Notes: generated by a model not told the origin, from the letters alone. Numbered from the stretch's first letter, positions 33,664 through 42,948 are shown. The stretch is 64,000 nucleotides of DNA from Mucilaginibacter aquariorum (GCF_024498135.1 NZ_JANHOH010000002.1:372001-436000), one strand, 5' to 3'. Numbers and translations: made by a program.

Positions 33664-34722
33664 ATGATTGATGATACTGCAATAATTGAAAACGACGAAC
33701 AGGATTTATTTGAACACTTGCGTGTTGTTGTTGATAAAGGCCAGTCGCTATTGCGTATTGATAAATTTTTGATGCACCGTGTCGAGAATGCATCACGTAA
33801 CCGTATCCAGAACGCAATTGACGCCGGTAATGTACTGGTTAATGATAAGGTAATAAAAGCCAGTTACCGGGTTAAACCACAGGATGTAATATCGGTAGTG
33901 CTGCCGCATCCGCCACGCGATACCGAGGTTTATCCGGAAAATATTCCGATTGATATTGTTTATGAAGATAACGATGTGTTGATTGTAAATAAACCCGCCG
34001 GTATGGTAGTGCATCCGGGTTATAATAATTATACCGGTACACTGGTGAACGCGTTGGTTTACCATTTTCAGCAATTGCCAACCCTGCCCGGTAATGATGG
34101 CCGACCGGGATTGGTACACCGTATTGATAAAGATACCTCGGGCTTATTGCTCATTAGCAAAAACGAGCGTAGCATGAACTACCTGGCCAAGCAGTTTTAC
34201 GACCATACCATTAACCGTAAGTATTTAGCGCTTGCCTGGGGCGATATAGAGCAGGATGGGACCGTTAGCGGCTACATAGGCCGCAGTGTAAACGATAGAC
34301 GAGTGATGTCGATATATGACGACCCGGAGAAGGGTAAGTGGGCTGTAACGCATTACAAAGTGTTAGAGCGCATGGGTTATGTAACCCTGATAGAATGTAA
34401 ACTGGAAACCGGCCGTACCCACCAGATCCGTGCACACATGAAGCATATAGGTCACCCTTTATTTAGCGATGCCATGTACGGTGGCGATAAAATTTTAAAA
34501 GGCACGGTGTTTAGTAAGTATCGCCAGTTTGTTGAAAATTGTTTTGAAATAATGCCCCGCCAGGCACTGCATGCACAATCGCTTGGTTTTTTGCATCCGT
34601 CCTTAAAAAAGGATATATACTTTGAAACACCATTGCCTGCCGATTTTAAAGGGGTTTTAGAGAAGTGGAAAAAGTATACCAATGCCAATACATCTGCAGA
34701 TACGCAGGCGGGAGAAGATTAA
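33664..34722 (+). CDS. rluD: RluD-family ribosomal RNA pseudouridine synthase
   Basis: A 352-residue enzyme. An N-terminal S4 RNA-binding domain (LLRIDKFLMHRVENASRNRIQNAI) is followed by the catalytic domain with the conserved aspartate D155 in GLVHRIDKDTSGLL, then RKYLALAWG and the C-terminal GRTHQIRAHMKHIGHPL. RluD converts uridines in helix 69 of 23S rRNA to pseudouridine and helps ribosome assembly. Related RluA/RluC enzymes share these motifs, so the symbol follows the S4 layout. The start is set by the -7 element at 33652-33659, giving a predicted leaderless message. Confidence 0.9.
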   Translation: MIDDTAIIENDEQDLFEHLRVVVDKGQSLLRIDKFLMHRVENASRNRIQNAIDAGNVLVNDKVIKASYRVKPQDVISVVLPHPPRDTEVYPENIPIDIVYEDNDVLIVNKPAGMVVHPGYNNYTGTLVNALVYHFQQLPTLPGNDGRPGLVHRIDKDTSGLLLISKNERSMNYLAKQFYDHTINRKYLALAWGDIEQDGTVSGYIGRSVNDRRVMSIYDDPEKGKWAVTHYKVLERMGYVTLIECKLETGRTHQIRAHMKHIGHPLFSDAMYGGDKILKGTVFSKYRQFVENCFEIMPRQALHAQSLGFLHPSLKKDIYFETPLPADFKGVLEKWKKYTNANTSADTQAGED

Positions 34723-34821
34723 ATAAAATTTATGCAATCTAAATTGCAATAATCCCGTTAATAGCACTGATATTAATCATTTGAAATCTGCAAATTTGCG
34801 CACCAAAAATCAGTACATTAA

Positions 34822-35658
34822 ATGCCGCCTGTTTATATAAATTTTAACGGAGAAATATTGCCTGCAGACAGTATACTGCTTACTGTTGCCAATCGGGCTT
34901 TTAAGTATGGCGATGGCTTGTTTGAGAGTATGCGGTTAATGAAGGGAAAGTTAAAATTCCCCGAACTGCATGCCGAGCGCCTGCAAAAAGGAATGAAGGC
35001 CCTGAAGATAGACGGTTACTCGCAGGCCGATAGCTGGTTTTTGAAGGAGAAGGTAGAAGAGCTTGCACGCCGCAACAAAATAAAACACGGGCGCCTGCGC
35101 CTTACTGTTTACCGCGATGCAGAAGGTTTGTACGCGCCTACGCAAAACAAAATGGCCTACTGCCTGGAGATACAGCCACTTGATGAGCCCCGCTATTTCC
35201 TGAACGAGCGTGGCCTTATCATGGATGTTTATACCGAACTGCCTAAACCGTTAAACTGGTTATCTAATATCAAAACCTGCAACTCGCTTGTTTATGTAAT
35301 GGCGGGGATCTACAAACAGCAAAATAAGCTGGATGATGTATTCCTGATAAACCAAAACAGGTTTTTGTGCGAGGCGAATAGCTCCAACATATTTGTATGG
35401 TATCAAAACCACTTATACACCCCGGCATTAAGCGAAGGCTGTGTAGAAGGCGTGATGCGCCGGGTGGTGATACAACTTGCGCTCGACAATAATATCCCCA
35501 TAACCGAAGCCCAGATTAATCCCGAGATATTAAACGCAGCCGACGAGGTGTTTTTAACCAATGCTACCAAAGGCATACAATGGGTTATGGGTTATGGCGT
35601 AAAACGCTATTTTAACCGCATTAGTAAGGCGTTGATGGATGAGTTAAATAAATTGTAG
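34822..35658 (+). CDS. Class IV aminotransferase, probably aminodeoxychorismate lyase (PabC-like)
   Basis: A 278-residue fold-type IV PLP enzyme. The PLP lysine is K151 in LSNIKTCNSLVYVMA, and the pattern EANSSNIFVW near residue 190 is the phosphate-binding region of the class. The opening NFNGEILPADSILLTVANRAFKYGDGLFES is typical. Members are PabC, which makes p-aminobenzoate, branched-chain aminotransferases and D-amino acid aminotransferases; size and sequence fit PabC best and pabB is 11 kb away. It starts 99 bases after rluD; a separate promoter is not clear. Confidence 0.82.
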   Translation: MPPVYINFNGEILPADSILLTVANRAFKYGDGLFESMRLMKGKLKFPELHAERLQKGMKALKIDGYSQADSWFLKEKVEELARRNKIKHGRLRLTVYRDAEGLYAPTQNKMAYCLEIQPLDEPRYFLNERGLIMDVYTELPKPLNWLSNIKTCNSLVYVMAGIYKQQNKLDDVFLINQNRFLCEANSSNIFVWYQNHLYTPALSEGCVEGVMRRVVIQLALDNNIPITEAQINPEILNAADEVFLTNATKGIQWVMGYGVKRYFNRISKALMDELNKL

Positions 35659-35683
35659 GGGAGAGGGATTACTAATCTCACCA

Positions 35684-35816
35684 TGTCATTTCGAACGAGG
35701 TACGAGGAGAAATCTTTTGCTACAGACATTACAGCTTTGCATATCCGATGTACGGCGTAAATGATTTCTCCTCACACCATTCCACGAACCCCGCCCTTCG
35801 CTCGTTCGAAATGACA
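35684..35816. repeat. Palindromic intergenic repeat, family A, copy 2
   Basis: Ends TGTCATTTCGAACGAGG and CGCTCGTTCGAAATGACA with the inner AGGAGAAATCTTTTGC and GATTTCTCCTC seen in copy 1, and a longer variable centre. It lies between the convergent PabC-like and fmt genes. Confidence 0.85.
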
Positions 35817-35830
35817 CGGGTTATTGATTA

Positions 35831-36748
35831 CTACAATTTAACCCCTCTTAAAAACTCCTCTATTCCCATGCGTTTTTTTCCTTCCAATTGTACATCGGTT
35901 ACGCTGATAAAACCATCTTTGGCGGCAAATTTTAAATGCGTTTTATTGTTGGTTATAAAACCGCCCGCAGCTATGCCTGGTTCGCCATGCTCATAATTGG
36001 CATTGTATATCTTAAGCACTTTATCGTTCAATAATGTATAAGCGGTGGGCGAGGGACTCAACCCACGTATCAAGTTATAAACCTGCTCAACGGGTTGGTT
36101 AAAATCTACCAGGCAATCTGTTTTGAAGATCTTTGGTGCGTGTTTAAGTTCTATGCCTTCGGCTAATTGTTCTTGCGGGTGCTCGTTATAGCGGCCGCTT
36201 TCTATTCCCTTTACGGTTTTTACCAGCAGGCCTGCGCCTTTATTCATCAGGCGGTCGTGCAGGTCGCCGGCAGTTTCGGTGCCGGTTAGGGTTACTTTTT
36301 CGGTGAACAGAATATCACCGGTATCAATATCATGTTTTAAAAAGAAGGTTGTTACACCGCTTTCTTTTTCACCGTTAATTATAGCCCAGTTAATGGGGGC
36401 TGCACCACGGTATTGTGGCAGTAATGAGGCATGCAGGTTTATGGTCCCCTTTGGCGGCATGTTCCAAACTACCTCGGGCAGCATGCGGAAAGCCACTACC
36501 ACTTGTAAGTCGGCCTGCAGGGCTTCCAGTTCCTGTATAAATTCGGGATTTTTTAGTTTTTCGGGTTGTAATACTTTTATACCGTTGGCATCGGCGTATT
36601 GCTTCACGGCAGACTGGTTCACCTTTTGCCCACGGCCAGCCGGTTTATCAGGTGCGGTTACCACGGCAACAATATCGCAGCCTGCCTTTATCAAAGCATC
36701 TAATGATGCTACGGCAAACTGCGGGGTACCCATAAATATAATTCTCAT
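35831..36748 (-). CDS. fmt: Methionyl-tRNA formyltransferase
   Basis: A 305-residue enzyme that formylates initiator methionyl-tRNA using 10-formyl-tetrahydrofolate. FMGTPQFAVASLDAL opens the protein, the tRNA-facing loop GRGQKVNQSAVK follows, and the catalytic Asn and His lie in GTINLHASLLPQYRGAAPINWAI. The C-terminal domain with the SPSPTAYTLL motif is complete. Length is normal. No promoter element is obvious within 60 bases of the start; the gene may be transcribed from NamZ upstream on the same strand (39 bases away). Confidence 0.96.
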   Translation of the reverse strand: MRIIFMGTPQFAVASLDALIKAGCDIVAVVTAPDKPAGRGQKVNQSAVKQYADANGIKVLQPEKLKNPEFIQELEALQADLQVVVAFRMLPEVVWNMPPKGTINLHASLLPQYRGAAPINWAIINGEKESGVTTFFLKHDIDTGDILFTEKVTLTGTETAGDLHDRLMNKGAGLLVKTVKGIESGRYNEHPQEQLAEGIELKHAPKIFKTDCLVDFNQPVEQVYNLIRGLSPSPTAYTLLNDKVLKIYNANYEHGEPGIAAGGFITNNKTHLKFAAKDGFISVTDVQLEGKKRMGIEEFLRGVKL

Positions 36749-36787
36749 TTTGCGCGCTCGGGTTTTTATGTTTTTAGATAGATAGTA

Positions 36788-38032
36788 TTAATTGTACAGC
36801 AGGTACTTAGCCCGCATAGCCTTAAACTTTGTTAAACCGGGTTCCCAGCTTTGGCGGATCTCGGCTTCGGTTTTACCGGCAATAATTTGTTTCCTTAACT
36901 CATCGTTGCCAGCCAGTCTTTTAAAGTATGGTATAAAAAAATGGGCCTTGTCCGGGTATATTTTGTACATATCAATTACCCAGGCTAAATTAAGTTTTCC
37001 GCTGCTGCGGATAGTTTGCATATTGTAATTTTTAAGATCGAGGCCGTAGCAAACAGTATCTTTTAGCGGCGGGTTATCGCTCATGCCCGGAATACTTACC
37101 GGTTTAAAACAGAACTCGTATTTGTCCTTTAAAAGGGGGCTGCCAACTACCTGGAAGGGGAATAATGTCCCGCGCCCGAGGCTCAGTTTTGTCCCTTCAA
37201 AAAAGCAGATATGCGGGTACAGCACTATAGATTGCGCCGTATTTAAGTTTGGCGAGGGGCTGACTGGTAAAATGTAATCCATATTACGCTCGTAATTGGC
37301 AACCTTGACTATCTTTAGTTTACACTTCGCTTTGTTTTTTAACCAGCCTTCGCCGTTTATCATCTGGGCATATTCGGCAATGGTCATTCCGTGTAAAACC
37401 GGGATGGGGTGCATCCCCACAAAAGAGCGGAAGCCTGCCGTGTCCAGTATTGGGCCATCTACATAAACGCCGTTGGGGTTTGGCCTGTCCAGTATCATCA
37501 GTTCAATATTATTTTCGGCGCAGGCTTCCATTACATAATGCAGGGTAGATATGTAGGTGTAAAATCTTGTGCCAACATCCTGTACATCAAATATCATCAG
37601 GTCAATGCCTTTAAGATCGGCAGGTGTGGGCTTAAAGTGTTTTCCGTAAAGCGATATGGCAGGTAAGCCTGTAACCGGGTCGGTAGCATTGTCAATTGCA
37701 GCGCCATCGCTGGCATTGCCCCTAAAACCATGCTCAGGGCCGTAGATCTTTTTAATGTCTACACCAAGTTTCAACAGGCTATCAACCAATGGCTTTTTAT
37801 TGCTGCCTATAATAGATGTTTGATTTATCAGCATGCCAATTTTACGCCCTTTAAGATAATCCAGGTAAGCGTCCAGCCTGTCGGCGGCAGGCAGTATGGG
37901 GGCAATTATCTTTTTTACTGCTACAGTTTTAGCCGTTTTTGGGGCAGCTTTTGGTGATTGCGCAAAGTCGTCGCACTTTAAAAAAAGCAGGCTTAGCGCT
38001 AATATGGGAGTGTATAGTTTGATGCCGGTCAT
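36788..38032 (-). CDS. Exo-beta-N-acetylmuramidase NamZ-like protein (DUF1343)
   Basis: A 414-residue exported protein. The N-terminus is a hydrophobic signal segment; C20 (FLKC) could be a lipidation site but a lysine before it is unusual. The DUF1343/NamZ core starts near residue 55 (RKIGMLINQTSIIG), with YGPEHGFRGNASDGAAID, MIFDVQDVGTRFYTYIST and ELMILDRPNPNG being family signatures. NamZ enzymes release N-acetylmuramic acid from the non-reducing end of cell-wall fragments. The protein thus probably recycles peptidoglycan in the periplasm. It lies 39 bases upstream of fmt and divergent to an FtsX-type permease; its -7 element is 18 bases before the start. Confidence 0.88.
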   Translation of the reverse strand: MTGIKLYTPILALSLLFLKCDDFAQSPKAAPKTAKTVAVKKIIAPILPAADRLDAYLDYLKGRKIGMLINQTSIIGSNKKPLVDSLLKLGVDIKKIYGPEHGFRGNASDGAAIDNATDPVTGLPAISLYGKHFKPTPADLKGIDLMIFDVQDVGTRFYTYISTLHYVMEACAENNIELMILDRPNPNGVYVDGPILDTAGFRSFVGMHPIPVLHGMTIAEYAQMINGEGWLKNKAKCKLKIVKVANYERNMDYILPVSPSPNLNTAQSIVLYPHICFFEGTKLSLGRGTLFPFQVVGSPLLKDKYEFCFKPVSIPGMSDNPPLKDTVCYGLDLKNYNMQTIRSSGKLNLAWVIDMYKIYPDKAHFFIPYFKRLAGNDELRKQIIAGKTEAEIRQSWEPGLTKFKAMRAKYLLYN

Positions 38033-38050
38033 AAGTTTTTGATGTTAAGG

Positions 38051-38058
38051 CAAATTTA
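38051..38058 (-). promoter_or_regulatory. -7 promoter element of the NamZ-like gene
   Basis: TAAATTTG on the minus strand, 18 bases from the start codon. It faces the divergent permease gene, whose possible -7 element CATCTTTG (38086-38093) is one base off consensus. Confidence 0.55.
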
Positions 38059-38117
38059 AAAGCAGTATGTTTAAGTGTAAAAACGCATCTTTGCGAAGGT
38101 ACAAAAATCATTCTGCA

Positions 38118-39338
38118 TTGAATTTCGCCAGGTTTATATCAAGTCGCATTACATTTAAGTCGAAGCGTACGTTTTCAAAGTTAATTGTGCGCATAGCCAT
38201 TATTGGTATTATGCTGGGCCTTGGCGTAATGATACTTTCATTAGCCGTTATTAAAGGGTTTAAACAAGAAATACAGGAAAAGGTTAGGGGCTTTGCCGGC
38301 GATATCCAAATTGTTAAGCTGGATAACAATGCCTCATACGAGAAATCTTCCTTTGTTGATAGTGCCGATGTGGTAAAAAATATTAAATCGGTTAGCCTTG
38401 TAGATGCTGTTTACCCATACGCCACAAAGCCGGGCATTATTAAAGCTAATAACGAAATTGAGGGCGTAGTACTTAAGGGCGTAGATAAAACCTATAACTG
38501 GGATTATATTAAAAAGGCCCTTGTAGCCGGTACGGTTATCAATTACACCGATACAACCGACGTGCAAAACCAGATATTGATATCGCAATTAACGGCTAAC
38601 CGCTTAAAACTAAAAGCAGGCGACGACTTGCTGATGTACTTTGTACAGGAGCCGCCGCGTAAACGTAAATTGAAGATAGTTGGCATATTTAACCTTGGCG
38701 TTGATGAGGTGGATAAAACCTTTGTAATAGGCGACCTGGCATTAATAAAACGTTTAAACGATTGGAGAAAAGGTGAGATTGGTGGTTACGAAGTTAGAAC
38801 AAAGCAGTTTGATAAACTAAATATTACTGCCAACGCCATTGACGATAAATTACCGATCAAGTTAAAATCATCTACAGTTTTAGAAAACTATCCAACCATA
38901 TTTGAATGGCTGGGCATGCTGGATGTAAACACCATAGTGATGCTGGTGCTGATGATAGCGGTAGCGGTTATCAATATGATATCGGCCCTGCTGATAATGA
39001 TATTGGAGCGCACTGCTATGATAGGCATTTTTAAAGCAATGGGCGCAGGTAATTGGGCCATCCAAAAAATATTCCTGTATAACGCTGCTTACCTGATAGG
39101 GGTAGGGTTATTATTAGGCAATGCTTTGGGCCTTGGGCTGGGGTTTTTTCAGCAGCATACACATTTCTTTAAACTCGACCAGGCATCATATTACATGACC
39201 TTTGTGCCTATAAAATTTGTTTGGATGGATGTTCTCCTTTTAAACATTGGTACGCTTGTAGTTTGTTTAATGGTATTGATAATCCCATCAATGCTGGTTA
39301 CACGGATAACGCCCGTAAAAGCTATCAGATTTAAATAA
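38118..39338 (+). CDS. FtsX-like ABC transporter permease (LolC/E type)
   Basis: About 406 residues in the LolC/LolE-type layout: a first helix after NFARFISSRITFKSKRTFSK, a large periplasmic MacB-like domain (residues about 45-250), and three helices at the end with the MNM..ALLIMILERTAMIGIFKAMGA motif that contacts the ATPase. The ATPase partner is not adjacent. In Gram-negatives such permeases extract lipoproteins from the inner membrane or move lipids. The start is uncertain: TTG at 38118 fits the family start, whereas an in-frame ATG at 38067 adds 17 unlikely residues and lies before a possible -7 element. Confidence 0.8.
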   Translation: MNFARFISSRITFKSKRTFSKLIVRIAIIGIMLGLGVMILSLAVIKGFKQEIQEKVRGFAGDIQIVKLDNNASYEKSSFVDSADVVKNIKSVSLVDAVYPYATKPGIIKANNEIEGVVLKGVDKTYNWDYIKKALVAGTVINYTDTTDVQNQILISQLTANRLKLKAGDDLLMYFVQEPPRKRKLKIVGIFNLGVDEVDKTFVIGDLALIKRLNDWRKGEIGGYEVRTKQFDKLNITANAIDDKLPIKLKSSTVLENYPTIFEWLGMLDVNTIVMLVLMIAVAVINMISALLIMILERTAMIGIFKAMGAGNWAIQKIFLYNAAYLIGVGLLLGNALGLGLGFFQQHTHFFKLDQASYYMTFVPIKFVWMDVLLLNIGTLVVCLMVLIIPSMLVTRITPVKAIRFK

Positions 39339-39424
39339 TAGAATAAGCGTATTAGCGAGAACCTTAGAATCATTGTGTATGTTCCTGATAATTCAGGGTT
39401 GACAGAACATCTGCTAAAGAATCT

Positions 39425-40822
39425 TTACTTCTTCTTAGTTTTAAAGCTGAATTTAAGGTTTACACCGCCCGCGCCAAAACGGATATCCTGTGCACCCAAA
39501 CCACCAAGCGGATATTTTACAAATGGCTCAACAATAAGCCTGTTGCCACCCACGGGATAGCCTACACCAAATGATAAGTTAAGCATTTTGGCAAAATAAA
39601 AATTGTTAAAACTATTGTGCGAGGTTTGCTGATCCTGGGCATTAGAAGTGGATGAGGCACCATTACTATATGTATAGTTATAAGTGTAGTTCTCATCAAT
39701 AAAAGTACCCGAGCTTAAACCTGCTGATATATAGGTGTCGTTTTTTTGCGGGTTAAATTCATATTTTATATTGATAGGTATATCAAGCCCCACCAGGTTG
39801 GCATTATAATTTTTAAATACCGGTAAAACAGCGGTAGTTGCAAATAAAGCTTCTTGCTTTAAAGCCGGTGCAGCAGCCATCATACTGTTTGCAGCGCTGG
39901 GGGCTGCCGTGTTATAATTTAAAGTGTTTTGTGCCAGCGCAACACCCGTAGATAGTTTTAATTTTCTGCTTATTCTAAAATCTGAAGTAATACCTGCACC
40001 CGCGTTTATTTGGTTTGTACTGCCCTCGGCATAGTTAAAATAGGTAGCTGCATAAACACTAAAGTTTACCTTTTTATCAGCTTGCTTATCGGCACTATTG
40101 TTCTTAGCCGTTTGGCGTAATTTATCCTCTGCAAACATCGCGTCCATTGTTTTGGCAGGCCTTTGTTTAACCATACTATTTACCGAACCGGTTACTGCGG
40201 GTTGCACTGTACTGTTTGCTGCAGGCTGGTTTGTATTTGCTAACTGCGGCTGGTTTGCAATGTTATTAATTACTTTTTGGCTATCAATTACAGCAGGAAC
40301 AGCAGTTACTGTTGCCGGTTGCTTTGCTTGCGCAATTGCAGGTGGCTGGGTAGCAATAACTGTTGGCTGCTGTACAACTACAGGAACAGGGTTTTCGCCA
40401 GATATGCCTGTAGCATTCTTAGCAGTTGGGGCAATACCAATTGATGGCAGGTAAGGACTAACATAAGGTTTGCTGCTTGCAGATTTGTTGCTCTGAGCAA
40501 TTACGGGCTGTTGTTTACTTATTGGCGAAGTGCTATTTATAGCAGATGTATCTTTTATTACCGGCTGTTGTTTTACAGCAGGTTTTAAGGCGATATTATT
40601 GGCAGGTTTATCCTGATTATTATACCACAAAGCAATACTTAGAAAAACTAAAATAAGGGCGGCCGCACTGCTCCACCAAAGCCAGGCAACTTTATTGTGC
40701 TTTTTTTCGGCCGGGAATTTCTTCCTTAGCTGTTCCCAACCATGCTCAGCACCCGGGTGTTCGTAGTTGTCAAACACCTCCCTGATGTGGTTAGTTAGTT
40801 TATTATCAAACTGCTCATCCAT
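39425..40822 (-). CDS. Putative dual-membrane-spanning anti-sigma factor with outer-membrane barrel
   Basis: A 465-residue protein with an unusual layout. Residues 1-44 are a charged cytoplasmic anti-sigma-like segment (IREVFDNYEHPGAEHGWEQL). Residues 45-66 form a single transmembrane helix (VAWLWWSSAAALILVFLSIA). Residues 67-250 are a long low-complexity linker rich in Pro, Gln, Ala and Asn. Residues 251-465 look like an eight-strand outer-membrane beta-barrel (alternating strands NFSVYAATYFNYA, LNLSFGVGYP, GGVNLKFSF). It overlaps the sigma factor gene by 8 bases and is translated with it. If both ends insert, one chain would cross the inner and outer membranes. From memory such proteins are called dual membrane-spanning anti-sigma factors in Bacteroides; what this one senses is unknown. 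Confidence 0.75.
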   Translation of the reverse strand: MDEQFDNKLTNHIREVFDNYEHPGAEHGWEQLRKKFPAEKKHNKVAWLWWSSAAALILVFLSIALWYNNQDKPANNIALKPAVKQQPVIKDTSAINSTSPISKQQPVIAQSNKSASSKPYVSPYLPSIGIAPTAKNATGISGENPVPVVVQQPTVIATQPPAIAQAKQPATVTAVPAVIDSQKVINNIANQPQLANTNQPAANSTVQPAVTGSVNSMVKQRPAKTMDAMFAEDKLRQTAKNNSADKQADKKVNFSVYAATYFNYAEGSTNQINAGAGITSDFRISRKLKLSTGVALAQNTLNYNTAAPSAANSMMAAAPALKQEALFATTAVLPVFKNYNANLVGLDIPINIKYEFNPQKNDTYISAGLSSGTFIDENYTYNYTYSNGASSTSNAQDQQTSHNSFNNFYFAKMLNLSFGVGYPVGGNRLIVEPFVKYPLGGLGAQDIRFGAGGVNLKFSFKTKKK

Positions 40823-41369
40823 GGTTTCGTGTCTCGGTTGTTAACAGATGTCTTAATTTATCTTTAGCCCTGCTTAAATAAACCCTTGATGAACTTGCCG
40901 GTAAATTTAATATTTTGGCGATCTCATCGTGGTTGTAGCCATCTATTTCGTACATATTAAAAATTGTAAGCTGTATATGAGGCAATTGCTTCATTAGCTT
41001 TAAAATATCCTGTGCATTTAAACTCTCTATTGCAGTTGCATTACTGCCAACACCATATGCATCTTCAATATCAGTATTGGTTTGATGCTTTAACTCTTTA
41101 CGGCGCCTGTCAATAGCAGTATTTACAACAATTGTGCGGAGCCAAGCCCTAAAAGGTTTATCTGTGTTATAATTATTTATGTTATTAAAAACTTTTATAA
41201 AAGCATCATTAACAACCTCTAACGCATCATCTTCGTTAAGGCTGTAACGCATACTTACACCCATAGCATAGCCATAAAACTGTTTATATAGTAATTCCTG
41301 GTGTTTTATGCTGCCCGATTTACACTTACTGACTATTTCATCTTCAGTAATGCGGTGATGTAAATACAT
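40815..41369 (-). CDS. ECF-type RNA polymerase sigma factor
   Basis: A 184-residue group IV sigma factor with only regions 2 and 4. Region 2 includes QELLYKQFYGYAMGVSMRYS, the DALEVVNDAFIKVFNN segment for core binding, and FRAWLRTIVVNTAIDRRRK for -10 recognition. Region 4 includes MYEIDGYNHDEIAKIL and SRVYLSRAKDKLRHLL, the helix-turn-helix that reads the -35. It is followed by its probable anti-sigma partner with an 8-base overlap, which is the normal order for such pairs. Its own promoter in the 151 bases upstream does not match TAnnTTTG, which would fit autoregulation by a different promoter class. Confidence 0.92.
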   Translation of the reverse strand: MYLHHRITEDEIVSKCKSGSIKHQELLYKQFYGYAMGVSMRYSLNEDDALEVVNDAFIKVFNNINNYNTDKPFRAWLRTIVVNTAIDRRRKELKHQTNTDIEDAYGVGSNATAIESLNAQDILKLMKQLPHIQLTIFNMYEIDGYNHDEIAKILNLPASSSRVYLSRAKDKLRHLLTTETRNHG

Positions 41370-41520
41370 TAATTATTGTTAACACTGCTTAAGCTGATTT
41401 ATTAAGTACGTACCAAGAACCGGAAACGCTACAGGTGCAGTAATATTTTTATAAATGGCAAGTAATCAACTCATAGCTATGCCAGGCCAAAATACTTGCA
41501 AGTATTTAAACAATATTAAA

Positions 41521-41946
41521 TTAGTTTTTTTTCAGATCATATTGCAGGCTTAAAGTATCGCCGCTGTTTCTAACCATCTGAAAAACACTCCCGTTATAAA
41601 TAAAAAGATATTCCCCATGCAGATGGGTTTTTGTAGAGGTGCTTGTTGCCGAATAAGTGCTGTCTACAAACAGTATTCCGTTGCCATTATTGATGCCATA
41701 GTGCCCTTTGCTACCTGCGTGCACAGTAGCAGTATCGCCCAAAACATGATATCCTATACCCGGTTCTATCACAACCTTTATAGTTGCCTTTAAAGTATCG
41801 ATAGACTGATCAGCTGCTTTTGAAATACGCCTGAATTCGCCTGTAAAAGTACCTGATGGAACTGGCGCAGGTATGCTATTTTTATTGTTAAAGCAACCTG
41901 ATACCAATGCAACTAATACCGGCAATAAGTAAATAATTTTTTTCAT
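41521..41946 (-). CDS. Small lipoprotein of unknown function
   Basis: A 141-residue predicted lipoprotein (lipobox ALVSGC, Cys 18). The mature part is mostly beta-strand with repeated short motifs (GTFTGEFRRI, GNGILFVDSTY, HLHGEYLFIYNG), consistent with a small lipocalin-like or META-like barrel, but I do not recognise a family. Codon use is normal for the window. It lies between mazG and the sigma factor gene on the same strand, with gaps of more than 60 bases on each side, so it may be its own unit. No conserved catalytic residues can be pointed to. Confidence 0.68.
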   Translation of the reverse strand: MKKIIYLLPVLVALVSGCFNNKNSIPAPVPSGTFTGEFRRISKAADQSIDTLKATIKVVIEPGIGYHVLGDTATVHAGSKGHYGINNGNGILFVDSTYSATSTSTKTHLHGEYLFIYNGSVFQMVRNSGDTLSLQYDLKKN

Positions 41947-42010
41947 ATTATTTGGTGTTACATTAACGTTACGTGTATTATTTACAAACGCTACAATAAA
42001 GCTATAATTA

Positions 42011-42814
42011 TTAAACCTTTTTTGCCTCTTCCCAAAATACGTCCATCTCTGCCAAATTCATATCATGCAGTTGTTTCCCACTTTCCTTTGCTTTACTTTC
42101 CAGGTACTGAAAACGCTTAATGAATTTACGGTTAGTTTTTTCAAGTGCATCTTCGGGGTTAATATTAATAAAGCGGGCGTAGTTTATTAATGAGAATAAC
42201 AGGTCGCCAAATTCACCTTCGGCTTTATCATGGTCAATAGTGCTTTCATCTGCAACGTTGTATTCATCTTTAAACTCCTGTAACTCTTCTTCCACCTTGG
42301 CCCATACCTGATCTTTGTTATCCCAGTCGAAACCAACTCCTCGTGCTTTTTCCTGTATACGGGAAGCCTTTACCAATGCCGGTAACGAAGCAGGCACCCC
42401 GCCTAAAACAGATTTATTACCTTCTTTAAGTTTGATCTGTTCCCAGTTGCGCTTCACATCGTCCTCATTGCTTACTTCCGTATCGCTATAAATATGCGGG
42501 TGGCGATTTATCAGTTTATCGCAAATGCCGTTAAGTACACCGGTAATATTAAAGTCGTTGGTTTCTGATGCTATACGCGAGTAAAAAACCAGGTGCAGCA
42601 TAATATCACCTAGCTCTTTTTTTATCTCATCCATATCCCCGCTTAAAATGGCATCAGAAAGCTCATATGTTTCCTCGATGGTAAGGTGCCTAAGGCTTTC
42701 AAGCGTTTGTTTTTTATCCCAGGGGCAGTTCATTCGCAGATCGTCCATTATGGTAAGCAGGCGTTCAAAAGCTCCGGATGGGTTAGCGGCAGTAATGGGG
42801 GCAGTTAGTGGCAT
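42011..42814 (-). CDS. mazG: Nucleoside triphosphate pyrophosphohydrolase MazG
   Basis: A 267-residue two-domain MazG. The N-terminal domain has CPWDKKQTLESLRHLTIEETYEL and the EExxE..D metal motif in EIKKELGDIMLHLVFYS. The second domain has QEKARGVGFDWDNKDQVWAKVEEELQEF and GEFGDLLFSLINYAR with the same motif. MazG hydrolyses nucleoside triphosphates to monophosphates and pyrophosphate; it helps remove abnormal nucleotides and in E. coli lowers (p)ppGpp. A -7 element precedes the start at 19 bases. It is followed by a spacer to the lipoprotein gene. Confidence 0.95.
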   Translation of the reverse strand: MPLTAPITAANPSGAFERLLTIMDDLRMNCPWDKKQTLESLRHLTIEETYELSDAILSGDMDEIKKELGDIMLHLVFYSRIASETNDFNITGVLNGICDKLINRHPHIYSDTEVSNEDDVKRNWEQIKLKEGNKSVLGGVPASLPALVKASRIQEKARGVGFDWDNKDQVWAKVEEELQEFKDEYNVADESTIDHDKAEGEFGDLLFSLINYARFININPEDALEKTNRKFIKRFQYLESKAKESGKQLHDMNLAEMDVFWEEAKKV

Positions 42815-42833
42815 AATATGCTATTAGTTAGTG

Positions 42834-42841
42834 CAAAGGTA
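42834..42841 (-). promoter_or_regulatory. -7 promoter element of mazG
   Basis: TACCTTTG on the minus strand, exact TAnnTTTG, 19 bases from the ATG. Confidence 0.55.
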
Positions 42842-42906
42842 TTTAGTTTGCTGCTTAAATTGTATATTTTATTAGTTTACTGCTCGCGTTACGCAATTTG
42901 TAATTT

Positions 42907-42948
42907 TGCCCACTGCCCACTGCCCACTGCCCACTGCCCACTGCCCAC
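42907..42948. repeat. Six perfect tandem heptamers between mnmD and mazG
   Basis: TGCCCAC repeated six times without a mismatch. The last C is also the first base of the complement of the mnmD stop codon (TAG), so the repeat begins exactly where the gene ends. Confidence 0.9.
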
